Positions 18,424 through 27,386 are shown, numbered from the stretch's first letter. The stretch is DNA of 64,000 nt from Microvirga ossetica (GCF_002741015.1 NZ_CP016616.1:1223501-1287500), one strand, 5' to 3'. Notes: generated from the sequence alone by a model not told the origin. A program made the numbers and translations.

Positions 18424-19811
18424 CTAGACCACGAAGAAGTCCTCGTAGGTCATCTTGAGACCCTTCTTCAGTGTCGCGATCTCCACCGGCTTGTGGGTCG
18501 AACGGGTGCCATCCGCGTCGTAGAGGAGCACGCCCTTCTTGCTGTCGTAGATGATCCGGTCTTCCCGGTCCTGCGCCCTGGAGGCCTTCACGAACATGTC
18601 GGCTTTGAGCTTCACCGGCTTGCTGTAGCTGCCCTTTCCGAGCTTCGCGAAGGCTGCGTTGTCGAGCCAGATCGTGTCGGCGGCCACGTTGTAATCGGCG
18701 ATCCAATCTTTGTTCGTGAGCTTGTTCGGCCTCATATCGAACACGAAAATGTCCTGACCCGAGCCGCATCGGAGCACATCGTTGCCGCCGTCGCCCACAG
18801 GGTGTCCCTGCCGCCGCCGCCCAGAAGCGTATTGGCGACTGCGTTGCCGCTCAGATCGTCGGGACCGCCCGCCCCGGTCGCGTTTTCGATGGTCACCCCG
18901 TTTGCGATCGTGAAGCCGCCGGCGACGTAATCCTCGGAAGAGACGAAGCCACCCGCATTCGGGTCGCCTTCCCGCAGGGTGGCCGCACGAAGATCGATGG
19001 TCGAACCGGCAGAGCCCGGCGCGGCGGCGATGGTATCGGTCCCACCGGCATCCCAGAGGCAGGACCATCCCGTCGTGCCGGTGGGCAAATCATAGGTGTT
19101 GTCGCCTGCGCCGGTCGCATGGTTCGCTCCATAGAGAGCCTGCAACGCCGCGATATCGAAGGCCCCAAGTCCACCTTGATTGCCATAGGCCAGATTGCTG
19201 CCGGCCTCATCCCATCCGGTATTGTACGACATGACCGTCCAGACGCCCTGGTTCAAACCGTAGGTGCCTGTGGAATAAGGGTCGGCGACGCCGGGGAACA
19301 TCGTTCTGTCATCCTCCGCTCCCCCGTCGTGGGGATGAGCGAGACCCAGGCCGTGCCCGAGCTCATGGATGATCGTGTGCAGGCCGTCGCCGCCGAGATA
19401 GCGGTATTGCCAGGATTCCGCGGTCGGATCGAAATAGCCCCAGTTCTGGTTCTGAGACGGGATCTCATGACGGCCGACCGCTTCGTCGAGCTCGGTCTTC
19501 CAGAGGACCATGTTGGCGTCCTCGACGGAATCCGCCACGGTGAAGGTGAGTCCGCAGACCGCTTCATAGAGCCCGAAAGCGTAAGAGAGAGTGTCCGCCT
19601 CTTCTTGAGTCCAGGCGAAAGCCGCGCCGGCGCTCCGCAGGTGGTCGCTCGAGCCGTGAACGCCGACCGCCTGATCGAAGTCGACGCTTTCGCCGAGCCA
19701 GACCCTGACCGGTCCGCTGCCCAAGTCCCAGGCCGTTCCGCCCCAGATGAGGGAGTCGATAAACGCGTTCCCATAGCCGGAGCCCGGCACCAAATTTCGA
19801 ATGCTCGCCAC
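18424..19811 (-). pseudogene. RTX M10 metallopeptidase (serralysin-like), frameshifted in the RTX repeats
   Basis: Read from GTG at 19811 (ribosome site GGAGG 5 nt before it), the frame encodes VPGSGYGNAF, an intact zinc motif HELGHGLGLAH (149-159) and Met-turn TVMSYN (M194), then the linker IDLRAATLREGDPNAGG and RTX repeats. Near 18797 the frame breaks after GGGGRDTL and the ORF ends at 18732. The missing C-terminus continues in another frame, with GDGGNDVLRCGSGQDIFVFD, YDADGTRSTHKP and a type I secretion-like tail EDFFVV ending at 18424. The full span is one base short of a multiple of three, as expected for a single-base deletion. Restored, it would be about 462 residues and a plausible secreted zinc protease. 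A sequencing error in the GC-rich repeat is possible. Confidence 0.85.
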
Positions 19812-19893
19812 GATGTCCTCCAACCCGAACACGTAGCTTTTTAGTACTATATTACGTTCCAAAAAGTGCCAAAATGCACAGGAAGGAATTCTT

Positions 19894-21129
19894 TCAGGTC
19901 TGCCCGGGCTTGAGCTTGTAGAAGATGTGCCGGCCGATCACATCCATTTTCTTCAGACGGCGAGCCCAGTAGGGGCGCACATAATCGGCATGGTAATGGG
20001 TCGCCCCGCCCACATCGGCAAGATAGGTCTTGCCCTCGAGAACGGCGCTCGCCACCTGCTTCGCCCGCTCCCAGGATTCGGTGTCGCGGATGCGCAGGGC
20101 CTTGCCTTCGCAGGCGAAGGTGAACTGGCAGGCGAGATGGCGGTGGCGGTTCTGGTAGACCACGCCGCAGATGTTCGAGGGATAAAGGCCGCTCTTCACC
20201 CGGTTCAGCACCACCTGGGCGACGGCCGCCTGCCCCTCTACCGACTCGCTGCGGGCCTCGAAATAGACCGCCTCGGCGAGGCAGCGCTGCTCCTTGTTCA
20301 GGTTGTCGGGATCGATCAGGTCGGCATAGCGCGGACGGTCCTCGTCGTCGGACTTAGGGACGATCGTCATATCGCCGGGGCGGTCGAGGCGCGGCGATTG
20401 CAGGGAGACGGGGGCCGCCGCGATCTCCATGGGCGTGGCGTCCATGGGCGCCGGCGTCGTGGAGGACAGGGCAATCGCGCGCTTGACCATGGGGGTCGTC
20501 GGGCTCGCAGCCGCTCCGGTCGAACCGGCGGCGGCGGCCGCCGGCGACTGGACCGAGGTGGCTTGCTGGGTCGTGCTGTATTCGGGCGCCTGCCAGGGCT
20601 CGAAAACCTGCTCCGACTCGGTCGCCTCGAGCTGCCCCTCCATGAGGACGGTCGGAGGCAGGAGCCGTTCGTCGCGGCTGTAGAGCAGCCGTGCGCTCCC
20701 GATCTGGTTGAGAACCGGGCGCAGCTGCTTCGCGCGGCGGGACAGGGTGGCCTGCGGCGCGACGACGGGATTTCCCTTGGCCGAGCGGTCGACGATCGCC
20801 TCCGGGCCCGCATCGGCCTTCCGATCGGCCTTGAGCGGCGCGGAATCGGCCGTTTCATCGGGCAGGTCGTAGCGCGGCAGGGAGCGGAGGACGTCGCGCT
20901 CGATCCCGAGCCGTCCGTCCGCGATGGAGGCTCCGGTCGGGGGCACGAGCGCCGTATCGATCAGGCGGGCGGTCGCGCTGCGCGGGGAGAAGCTCACGCC
21001 GGAATGCAGGTCGTTGCTCGCCGAGGCGGTGAACGAGATCAGCAATCCGGTCGCCAGCGCCCAGGGCGCCGCGGTGGCGCAGATCCATTTCACCCGAGAT
21101 CGACGATATGGAAGTCGCACGCGCCACAC
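19894..21129 (-). CDS. SleB-type cell wall hydrolase
   Basis: The 411-residue protein has a basic N-terminus and one hydrophobic segment (ICATAAPWALATGLLISF). A long low-complexity alanine-, proline- and threonine-rich linker follows, then a C-terminal Hydrolase_2 (CwlJ/SleB) domain: LAEAVYFEARSESVEGQAAV with the catalytic-region glutamate, VVLNRVKSGLYPSNICGVVY, CQFTFACEG and ATHYHADYVRPYW. The family contains lytic transglycosylases acting on peptidoglycan; in non-spore-formers they remodel the wall. The listed start is GTG at 21129. The protein is likely anchored in the inner membrane with the hydrolase in the periplasm. Confidence 0.9.
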   Translation of the reverse strand: MWRVRLPYRRSRVKWICATAAPWALATGLLISFTASASNDLHSGVSFSPRSATARLIDTALVPPTGASIADGRLGIERDVLRSLPRYDLPDETADSAPLKADRKADAGPEAIVDRSAKGNPVVAPQATLSRRAKQLRPVLNQIGSARLLYSRDERLLPPTVLMEGQLEATESEQVFEPWQAPEYSTTQQATSVQSPAAAAAGSTGAAASPTTPMVKRAIALSSTTPAPMDATPMEIAAAPVSLQSPRLDRPGDMTIVPKSDDEDRPRYADLIDPDNLNKEQRCLAEAVYFEARSESVEGQAAVAQVVLNRVKSGLYPSNICGVVYQNRHRHLACQFTFACEGKALRIRDTESWERAKQVASAVLEGKTYLADVGGATHYHADYVRPYWARRLKKMDVIGRHIFYKLKPGQT

Positions 21130-21223
21130 CCTGCAAAAAACTCGTGAACATCCGGAGCATCCAGCAGGAGGGCTCCGATGGCTTAAAGTTATCGCGGGTT
21201 AAGGTTGATGGGTGGTTAAGGCC

Positions 21224-22066
21224 CTAGCCGGCTGCGGCAGCCGGCCGCTTTTCGGCGAGACGCCGCAAGGCAAGGCCGGTCTCCGGATCGGCCGGGAAGA
21301 ACGCCTCGATGGCGAGTTCCGACAGCGTCACGTCGACGGGCGTGCCGAAGATCGTGGTGGTGCTGAAAAGGGTCAGTACGCCCTCCCCCGTCATGAGCTG
21401 GAGCGGCACGACGATGCCCGCGTAATCGTGGCTCGACTTGGGACCGCGCGCGGCAGCATCGGGCGTCGGATAGGCACGCAGTTCCTCGATCAGCGCGGCG
21501 AGCCTTGCATCGCCCGTGGTGTCCACCTGCTTGTGCAGGCGGGCCACGAGATGGTTGCGCCATTCGGTGAAATTCACGATGCGCCGCGCAAGCCCCGCCG
21601 GATGGATGCTCAGGCGCAGCACGTTGACCGGCGGCTTCATGAGGGCCGGATCCACCTCGCCGATCAGCGATACGAGCGCATCGTTCGCGGAGATCAGCGA
21701 CCAGTGCCGGTCGACGGCGAGCGCAGGATAGGGATCGTGGCCGCGCAAAACGAGTTCCACCGCCTGGCGCATGCCCGCGAGCGCCGGATCGTCGAGGGAG
21801 CGTTCCGAATAGATCGGCGCGAAGCCCGCCGACACAAGCATGATGTTGCGTTCGCGAAGGGGCATGTCGAGCTTCTCCGACAGGAGCAGCACCATCTCGC
21901 GGCTCGGCTGCGAGCGCCCGGTCTCGAGAAAGCTCAGATGGCGCGTGGAGATCTCGGCCTCGAGAGCGAGATCCATCTGGCTCAGGCGGCGGCGCTGGCG
22001 CCATTCGCGCAAGAAATCGCCCACATGTCGGTCGGGGGTCACGGGTCGGGTGCTCGCTGCTGTCAT
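21224..22066 (-). CDS. MmyB-type helix-turn-helix transcriptional regulator
   Basis: The 280-residue product has an N-terminal Xre-type HTH (VGDFLREWRQRRRLSQMDLA through ISTRHLSFLETGRSQPSREM, residues about 15-70) and a C-terminal MmyB-like ligand-binding domain with YPALAVDRHWSLISANDAL and GVLTLFSTTTIFGTPVDVTL. In the founding family the C-terminal PAS-like domain binds fatty-acid-like ligands; the ligand here is unknown. The start at 22066 is chosen by family length; an ATG at 22102 with GAGG in front is an alternative. It is divergent from the small membrane protein at 22193, a likely target. Confidence 0.88.
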   Translation of the reverse strand: MTAASTRPVTPDRHVGDFLREWRQRRRLSQMDLALEAEISTRHLSFLETGRSQPSREMVLLLSEKLDMPLRERNIMLVSAGFAPIYSERSLDDPALAGMRQAVELVLRGHDPYPALAVDRHWSLISANDALVSLIGEVDPALMKPPVNVLRLSIHPAGLARRIVNFTEWRNHLVARLHKQVDTTGDARLAALIEELRAYPTPDAAARGPKSSHDYAGIVVPLQLMTGEGVLTLFSTTTIFGTPVDVTLSELAIEAFFPADPETGLALRRLAEKRPAAAAG

Positions 22067-22192
22067 GAACGGACCATAGCTCGTGACGCATTCATCTTCC
22101 ATGACCTCGGAGGTAATCGACTGTGATCACTCCTTACGAAATCTTTGGGGCAAGGTTGAAGTCCTCAACCGGCCCATCGCAAGGAGACAGCT

Positions 22193-22594
22193 ATGATGAA
22201 TATCCACTCCTCCCCGCTTCTGCGTCAGGCTCTCGTGGCCGACGCCACCACCAGCGCCGCCTTCGGCCTCATGATGCTGATCGGCGCCGGGCCCTTGAGC
22301 GGCGTCTTCGGCCTGCCGGAGACGCTGCTGCGGATCGCAGGCCTCGTCCTCCTGCCCTACGCCGCCTTCATCGGCTGGCTCGGGCTGCGCGAGACGATCG
22401 GCAAGCCCGTCGCCTGGGCCGTGGTGCTCGGCAACGGGCTCTGGGTTCTCGACAGCATCCTGCTTCTCGCGAGCGGCTGGGTGTCGCCGACAAGCGCAGG
22501 ATATGCGTTCGTGATCGCTCAAGGACTCGTGGTGCTGATGTATGCGGAGTTTCAGGTTGTGGGCTTGCGGCGGTCGCGGGAAGCGGTTGCGTGA
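22193..22594 (+). CDS. Small four-helix membrane protein, unknown function
   Basis: The 133-residue product has four predicted transmembrane segments: AAFGLMMLIGAGPLSGVFGL, IAGLVLLPYAAFIGWLGL, WAVVLGNGLWVLDSILLLA and AFVIAQGLVVLMYAEF. It has no catalytic motif. The ribosome site AAGGAGACAGCT is strong; two consecutive ATG codons mean the start may be 22193 or 22196. It lies divergent from the MmyB-type regulator, and similar regulator/DUF-membrane-protein pairs occur in related bacteria, so regulation by that protein is inferred. Confidence 0.8.
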   Translation: MMNIHSSPLLRQALVADATTSAAFGLMMLIGAGPLSGVFGLPETLLRIAGLVLLPYAAFIGWLGLRETIGKPVAWAVVLGNGLWVLDSILLLASGWVSPTSAGYAFVIAQGLVVLMYAEFQVVGLRRSREAVA

Positions 22595-22666
22595 TTGCCG
22601 ACGTATCGATCGTCATCCCGGACGCCGCAGGCGATCCGGGATCGCGTGCAGGATGTGGCACGTACT

Positions 22667-22777
22667 CCCTCTCCCTGAGGGAGAGGGTTGGGGTGAGGGT
22701 TTACAGGTCTATCCGGAAAGCGCGTAACCCCTCACCCGGACCTAAAGGTCCGACCTCTCCCTCTGGGAGAGGTCGGA
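22667..22777. repeat. CCCTCTCCCTGAGGGAGAGG palindromic repeat (family A-like)
   Basis: The left hairpin CCCTCTCCCTGAGGGAGAGG with GGGTGAGGG pairs with the right arm CCCTCACCCGG...CCTCTCCCTCTGGGAGAGG, separated by a variable core. The layout is as in family A but the arm sequence differs. It fills most of the gap 22595-22803. Confidence 0.8.
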
Positions 22778-22803
22778 CCAGCGCCAAACTTGTCTCGCGA
22801 TCC

Positions 22804-23154
22804 CTAACGATCCCGCCCGTTGAACGGCACCGGCTTGATGTCCGCCAGTTCCGCCGTCTCGAGACAGCGCACGTTGATCGCCGCCATCGCCTCGCCGGTC
22901 GGCATCGTGCCTTCACCGAAAGTGGCGGCACCGCAGGTCGAGCAGAAGCGATGGTGGATGGTGTGCGTGTTGAAGGTGTAGGTGGAGAGATTGTCCTCGC
23001 CGCGCAGCACGTTCAGCGCTCCGCGCGGCACGAAGGTCAGGAGGTAGCCTTTGCGCCGGCAGATCGAGCAGTTGCATTCGATCACCTGAGCGAGATCCGT
23101 CTCGACCTCGTAGGCCACCTCGCCGCAATGGCATGAACCCTTGTGAAGCGCCAT
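22804..23154 (-). CDS. GFA family protein (Mss4-like zinc fold)
   Basis: The 116-residue product has the GFA zinc-cysteine pattern: GSCHCGEVAYEVE at the N-terminus, IECNCSICRRKGYLL in the middle and HRFCSTCGAATFGEG. The founding member Gfa catalyses or stimulates glutathione-formaldehyde adduct formation, but most homologs of this size have no proven activity. It is a short cytosolic protein. It lies 19 nt downstream of the small membrane-protein gene and on the same strand as ppdK, so it could be co-transcribed. Confidence 0.88.
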   Translation of the reverse strand: MALHKGSCHCGEVAYEVETDLAQVIECNCSICRRKGYLLTFVPRGALNVLRGEDNLSTYTFNTHTIHHRFCSTCGAATFGEGTMPTGEAMAAINVRCLETAELADIKPVPFNGRDR

Positions 23155-23173
23155 TCGTCCCCCTCTTCTGTCG

Positions 23174-23440
23174 TTATCCCAGCGCCACCATCAATGTGAC
23201 GATCAGGCCCGCGCCGATCACCGCCACGAAGCGGTCGCCCATCGTCAGAGGCTCCGTCCTGCCCTGCGCCGCGAGCTGCCCGATCGCGAGATCGAGCGGC
23301 AGCGACACGGCGAAGGGCCAGGCTGCCGGCGGCACCGCGGACTGCTGCCATTCGGGCCGCTGCAGCAGGAAGAGCCCGATGACGATGCCGGAGATCAGCA
23401 CCGCCGCGATGTAGATGAGACGGGTGCGCGTCAGTGCCAT
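23174..23440 (-). CDS. Small two-helix membrane protein downstream of ppdK
   Basis: The 88-residue product has one N-terminal helix (LIYIAAVLISGIVIGLFLL), a proline-containing loop (PEWQQSAVPPAAWPF) and a C-terminal helix (FVAVIGAGLIVTLMVAL). The ATG at 23440 lies 4 nt after the ppdK stop region (ppdK ends at 23445), indicating translational coupling with ppdK. No family is recognised. A longer frame upstream overlaps ppdK and is rejected. Confidence 0.7.
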   Translation of the reverse strand: MALTRTRLIYIAAVLISGIVIGLFLLQRPEWQQSAVPPAAWPFAVSLPLDLAIGQLAAQGRTEPLTMGDRFVAVIGAGLIVTLMVALG

Positions 23441-23444
23441 GGTG

Positions 23445-26123
23445 TCAGGCCTGGCTCGCAGCCTTGCCGCCGAGCGCGGCCTGCGCCGCCGCAAGACGCG
23501 CGATCGGCACGCGATAGGGAGAGCAGGACACGTAATCGAGGCCCGTCTCCTCGCAGAAGTGGATCGAAGCCGGATCGCCGCCGTGCTCGCCGCAGATCCC
23601 GAGCTTGATGTCGCCACGGGTCTTCCTGCCGCGCTCGACCGCAATCCTGATCAGCTCGCCCACGCCTTCCTGATCGATGGTCACGAAGGGATCTGCCGGC
23701 AGGATACCCTTGCTCGTATAGGAGCCGAGGAACGAGGCCGCGTCGTCACGCGAGATGCCGAGCGCCGTCTGCGTCAGGTCGTTGGTGCCGAACGAGAAGA
23801 ACTCCGCCGCTTCCGCGATCTCGCCGGCGCGCAACGCCGCGCGCGGCAGCTCGATCATCGTGCCGACCTGATACTCGACCGCGACGCCGCTTTCCTTACG
23901 GACAGCTTCCGCCATGGCGACGATGCGCGCCTTCACGAGGTCGAGCTCCGGCTTCGTCATCACGAGCGGCACCATGACTTCCGGCACCACCGGCTGGCCC
24001 GTCTGCTTGCCGGCCTCCACCGCCGCCTCGAAGATGGCGCGCGCCTGCATCTCGGCGATCTCGGGGTAAGCGACCGCGAGGCGACAGCCGCGGAAGCCGA
24101 GCATCGGGTTGAACTCGTGCAGCTCGCGGGCGCGGTGCCTGAGTTTGTCGACGGAGGTGTTCATCGCTTTTGCGACTTCCTGCATCTCCTCCTCCGAATG
24201 CGGCAGGAATTCGTGCAGCGGCGGATCGAGCAGGCGGATCGTGACCGGCAGGCCGCTCATGATCGTGAACAACTCGACGAAGTCCTTGCGCTGCATCGGC
24301 AGCAGCTTGGACAACGCGGCTCTGCGGCCAGCCTCGTCGTCGGAGAGGATCATCTCACGCACCGCGACGATGCGGTCGCCCTCGAAGAACATGTGCTCCG
24401 TGCGGCACAGGCCGATGCCTTCCGCGCCGAAATTGCGCGCGGTCTTGGCGTCGAGCGGCGTCTCCGCATTGGCGCGCACCTTCATGCGGCGCACCTTGTC
24501 GGCCCAGCCCATGAGCGTGGCGAACTCGCCGGACAGTTCCGGCTGCAGCATCTCCACCTCGCCCAGCAGCACCTGGCCGTTGGAGCCGTCGATGGTGAGG
24601 ATGTCGCCCTTCTTCAGCGTCTGCCCGGCGACGGTGAGCGTCTGCGTGGCGTAGTCGACGCGAATCGAGCCCGCGCCGGAGACGCAGGGCTTGCCCATGC
24701 CGCGCGCGACCACCGCCGCATGCGAGGTCATGCCGCCGCGGGTGGTCAGAATTCCCTCCGCCGCATGCATGCCGTGGATGTCCTCCGGCGAGGTCTCGAC
24801 GCGCACGAGGATGACCTTGTGGCCCGCCTTCTTGGCCGCTTCCGCATCGTCGGAATTGAACACGATCGCACCCGAGGCCGCGCCCGGCGAGGCCGGCAGG
24901 CCGCTCGCCAAAATCTTGCGCTCGGCCTTGGGGTCGATGGTGGGATGGAGCAGCTGGTCGAGGGCCGCCGGCTCGACGCGGGTGATGGCCTCTTCCTGCG
25001 TGATCAGGCCTTCGCTGGCGAGCTCCACCGCGATGCGCAGCGCCGCCTTCGCCGTGCGCTTGCCGTTGCGCGTCTGGAGCATCCAGAGCTTGCCGGTCTC
25101 GACCGTGAATTCCATGTCCTGCATGTCACGGTAATGCTTCTCGAGAATGCCGTAGATGCGCACGAGCTCGCCATAGGCCTCGGGCATGGCGCCTTCCATC
25201 GAGGGCTTGACGGAGCCCGACGCGATGCGCGCGGCTTCCGTGATGTCCTGCGGGGTGCGGATGCCCGCCACCACATCCTCGCCCTGCGCGTTGATGAGAA
25301 ACTCGCCGTAGAGCACGCTCTCGCCGGTGGAGGGATTGCGGGTGAACGCCACGCCGGTGGCGGAGGTCTCGCCCATATTGCCGAAGACCATGGCCTGCAC
25401 GTTCACCGCCGTGCCCCAGCTCGCCGGAATGGCGTGCAGCTCGCGGTACTTGATGGCGCGGTTGTTCATCCAGGAGCCGAACACGGCGCCGATGGCGCCC
25501 CAGAGCTGCTCCTGCGGCTCCTGCGGGAAGGGCTTGCCGAGCTCCTTATCGACCAGCGCCTTGTAGCGCGGAAGGATCACCTTCCAGTCCGCGGCCGTCA
25601 TGTCGGTGTCGAGGGTATAGCCCTTGCGGTCCTTGTACTCGTCGAGGATCTCCTCGAAATGGTGGTGCTCGATGTCGAGCACCACGTTGGAATACATGGT
25701 GATGAAGCGGCGGTAGGAATCGTAGGCGAAGCGCTCGTCGCCCGCGCCCTTGGCGAGCGCCTCGACGGTGACGTCGTTGAGGCCGAGATTGAGCACCGTG
25801 TCCATCATGCCGGGCATGGAGGCGCGGGCGCCGGAGCGGACGGAAACCAGCAGCGGATTGGCGGCATCGCCGAAGGTGCGGCCGGTGAGCTTGCCGACGT
25901 AGGCGAGCGCCTGCTCGACTTGGGCTTTCAGCTCCTGCGGATAGGCGCGGCCATGGTCGTAGTAATAGGTGCAGACTTCCGTGGTGATGGTGAAGCCCGG
26001 AGGCACCGGCAGGCCCAGATTGGACATCTCGGCCAGATTCGCCCCCTTGCCGCCGAGCAGGTTCTTCATCCCCGCCTGGCCCTCGGCCTTACCGTCCCCG
26101 AAGGTATAGACCCACTGCGTCAT
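23445..26123 (-). CDS. ppdK: Pyruvate, phosphate dikinase
   Basis: The 892-residue product is a complete PPDK: N-terminal ATP-grasp domain (TYTFGDGKAEGQ-like start, KNLLGGKGANLAEMS), central phosphohistidine domain with GGMTSHAAVVARGMGKPCVSG containing the catalytic histidine, and C-terminal PEP/pyruvate barrel with GICGEHGGDPASI. It interconverts pyruvate, ATP and phosphate with PEP, AMP and pyrophosphate, supporting gluconeogenesis from C2/C3 compounds. The ATG at 26123 begins the family-typical MTQWVYTFGDG; the extension to 26378 runs into repeats. A 9-bp inverted repeat pair (GAATACGCC/GGCGTATTC) lies in its upstream region. Confidence 0.96.
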   Translation of the reverse strand: MTQWVYTFGDGKAEGQAGMKNLLGGKGANLAEMSNLGLPVPPGFTITTEVCTYYYDHGRAYPQELKAQVEQALAYVGKLTGRTFGDAANPLLVSVRSGARASMPGMMDTVLNLGLNDVTVEALAKGAGDERFAYDSYRRFITMYSNVVLDIEHHHFEEILDEYKDRKGYTLDTDMTAADWKVILPRYKALVDKELGKPFPQEPQEQLWGAIGAVFGSWMNNRAIKYRELHAIPASWGTAVNVQAMVFGNMGETSATGVAFTRNPSTGESVLYGEFLINAQGEDVVAGIRTPQDITEAARIASGSVKPSMEGAMPEAYGELVRIYGILEKHYRDMQDMEFTVETGKLWMLQTRNGKRTAKAALRIAVELASEGLITQEEAITRVEPAALDQLLHPTIDPKAERKILASGLPASPGAASGAIVFNSDDAEAAKKAGHKVILVRVETSPEDIHGMHAAEGILTTRGGMTSHAAVVARGMGKPCVSGAGSIRVDYATQTLTVAGQTLKKGDILTIDGSNGQVLLGEVEMLQPELSGEFATLMGWADKVRRMKVRANAETPLDAKTARNFGAEGIGLCRTEHMFFEGDRIVAVREMILSDDEAGRRAALSKLLPMQRKDFVELFTIMSGLPVTIRLLDPPLHEFLPHSEEEMQEVAKAMNTSVDKLRHRARELHEFNPMLGFRGCRLAVAYPEIAEMQARAIFEAAVEAGKQTGQPVVPEVMVPLVMTKPELDLVKARIVAMAEAVRKESGVAVEYQVGTMIELPRAALRAGEIAEAAEFFSFGTNDLTQTALGISRDDAASFLGSYTSKGILPADPFVTIDQEGVGELIRIAVERGRKTRGDIKLGICGEHGGDPASIHFCEETGLDYVSCSPYRVPIARLAAAQAALGGKAASQA

Positions 26124-26278
26124 CGCTCGATCCCTTGGCTCTGAATACGCCCTGCTGCAGCGCAGGTTTTGGCTTGAAACATGTGGAGCCCAAACGCAAG
26201 CTGAACAGCCACGGTTCCGGGAAATTTCGGGAGGCGTATTCCGAGGATTTGAGAGAAATCCCCCAACCAACTTATCAC

Positions 26279-26427
26279 TGTCATTCCGGGGCGCACCTTC
26301 GGTGCGAGCCCGGAATCCATAACCGCTAACGGTACAGAATAGGATAAACCGGCCCCCGAGGCGCCCTTTTCGGTGCACATCGTGTTTATGGATTCCGGGC
26401 TCGCCTGCGGCGCCCCGGAATGACAGT
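26279..26427. repeat. Palindromic repeat, family C
   Basis: The left arm has GTCATTCCGGGGCGCACC and CCCGGAATCCATAACCG. The right arm has TTATGGATTCCGGGCTCG and GCCCCGGAATGACAG. With the ppdK upstream region it makes up the 307-nt gap 26124-26430; no gene is seen there. Confidence 0.88.
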
Positions 26428-26430
26428 GTT

Positions 26431-26718
26431 TTACTGGTTCAAGGTGAGATAGAGATCCTCCCATTCGGGATTCATCTCTTCGATCAGGCGGATCTTCCAG
26501 TTACGGTGCCATTTCTTGAGAGCTTTCTCGCGGGCGATCGCCTCGTCGATCCTCTCATAAGTCTCGTACCAGACGAGCCGGGTCACACCGTATTGCGACG
26601 TAAAACCCTTTATAAGCTTTTCTTTGTGCTCATGGATCCGGCGCGCGAGGTCGTTCGTGACACCCACATAGAGGGTGCCATGCCGACCGCTGGCGAGCAT
26701 GTAGACGTGATAGGCCAT
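26431..26718 (-). CDS. GIY-YIG nuclease family protein
   Basis: The 95-residue product has the compact GIY-YIG fold of the YhbQ/UPF0213-like group: YHVYMLASGRHGTLYVGVTN carries both tyrosines of the motif, RRIHEHKEK the conserved arginine/histidine helix, and WYETYERIDEAIAREKALKK the downstream glutamate region. Such single-domain proteins are structure-specific DNA nucleases or of unknown function. These genes are often found in several copies next to intergenic repeats in Hyphomicrobiales, as here, where family C ends only 4 nt beyond the stop codon. Confidence 0.88.
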   Translation of the reverse strand: MAYHVYMLASGRHGTLYVGVTNDLARRIHEHKEKLIKGFTSQYGVTRLVWYETYERIDEAIAREKALKKWHRNWKIRLIEEMNPEWEDLYLTLNQ

Positions 26719-26721
26719 AGC

Positions 26722-26750
26722 AAAGAAAAAGGCGGCCCGAAGGCCGCCTT
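26722..26750 (-). terminator. Rho-independent terminator after the L,D-transpeptidase gene
   Basis: A 9-bp stem AAGGCGGCC / GGCCGCCTT with a 4-nt loop (26729-26750) is followed on the minus strand by TTTCTTTG. It directly follows the stop codon at 26754. It overlaps the start region of the GIY-YIG gene, so that gene probably has its own promoter or relies on read-through. Confidence 0.85.
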
Positions 26751-26753
26751 GCT

Positions 26754-27386
26754 TCAAACCCGGTAGCGCCCGTTGCGCCTGACATAGACCGTCGTGCCGA
26801 CGGGGACGCGCTCGTAGAGGTCGGCCACATCCTCGTTCAGCATGCGTACGCAGCCGGAGGAGACCTGCTCCCCGATGGACCAGGGCTCGTTGGTGCCGTG
26901 GATGCGGAAGAGCGTGTCGGCGCCGTTCTGGTGCAGGTAGAGGGCGCGGGCGCCGAGCGGGTTTTCGAGGCCGGCCTCGACGTAGCGCGGCAGTTCCGGC
27001 TTGATGCCGACCATGGTCTTGGTGGGCGACCAGTTCGGCCACACGCCCTTGCGACCAACCGACGCAATGCCCTTCCAGGAGAAGCCCTGCCGGCCGACGC
27101 CGACGCCGTAGCGGATCGCCCGGCCCTCGGGCTGGACGAGGTAGAGCATGCGCTCGTCGATATCGACCACGATCGAGCCTGCCTTCTCGGGGCCTTTGTA
27201 CTCCACCGTCTGGCGGGCGTACTTGGCCTCCATCTTGCGGCGGTCCACCAGCGGGATGTTGTGCGGCTTGTCCGGGATGGCTCCGATATACCATGCGGAA
27301 TCGCCCGCCGCCGGCTGTTGCTGGGCGGTCTGGCAGGCAGCGAGGGGGGCGCTCAGGAGAGCGGCAATCAGCAAGCGTCGAATCAT
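26754..27386 (-). CDS. L,D-transpeptidase lipoprotein (YkuD domain)
   Basis: The 210-residue product has a lipoprotein signal (LLIAALLSAPLAAC, lipobox LAAC) followed by a YkuD domain. The domain begins near AGSIVVDIDERMLYLV and ends with the catalytic motif HGTNEPWSIG...SSGCVRM, whose cysteine forms the acyl-enzyme. L,D-transpeptidases make 3-3 peptidoglycan crosslinks or attach proteins to the wall; in alphaproteobacteria some anchor outer-membrane beta-barrels. It is followed by a strong terminator. Confidence 0.94.
   Translation of the reverse strand: MIRRLLIAALLSAPLAACQTAQQQPAAGDSAWYIGAIPDKPHNIPLVDRRKMEAKYARQTVEYKGPEKAGSIVVDIDERMLYLVQPEGRAIRYGVGVGRQGFSWKGIASVGRKGVWPNWSPTKTMVGIKPELPRYVEAGLENPLGARALYLHQNGADTLFRIHGTNEPWSIGEQVSSGCVRMLNEDVADLYERVPVGTTVYVRRNGRYRV

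Noticed and set aside
19809..19862. Extracytoplasmic sigma (EcfG-like GGAAC) promoter for the RTX genes
   Set aside because: GGAAC is present, but the expected second box is not at the right spacing, so no assignment is made.
23415..26144. 909-codon ORF antisense to ppdK
   Set aside because: It is repetitive HRR/RLH-rich sequence with no domain; ppdK on the other strand is a clear full-length enzyme.
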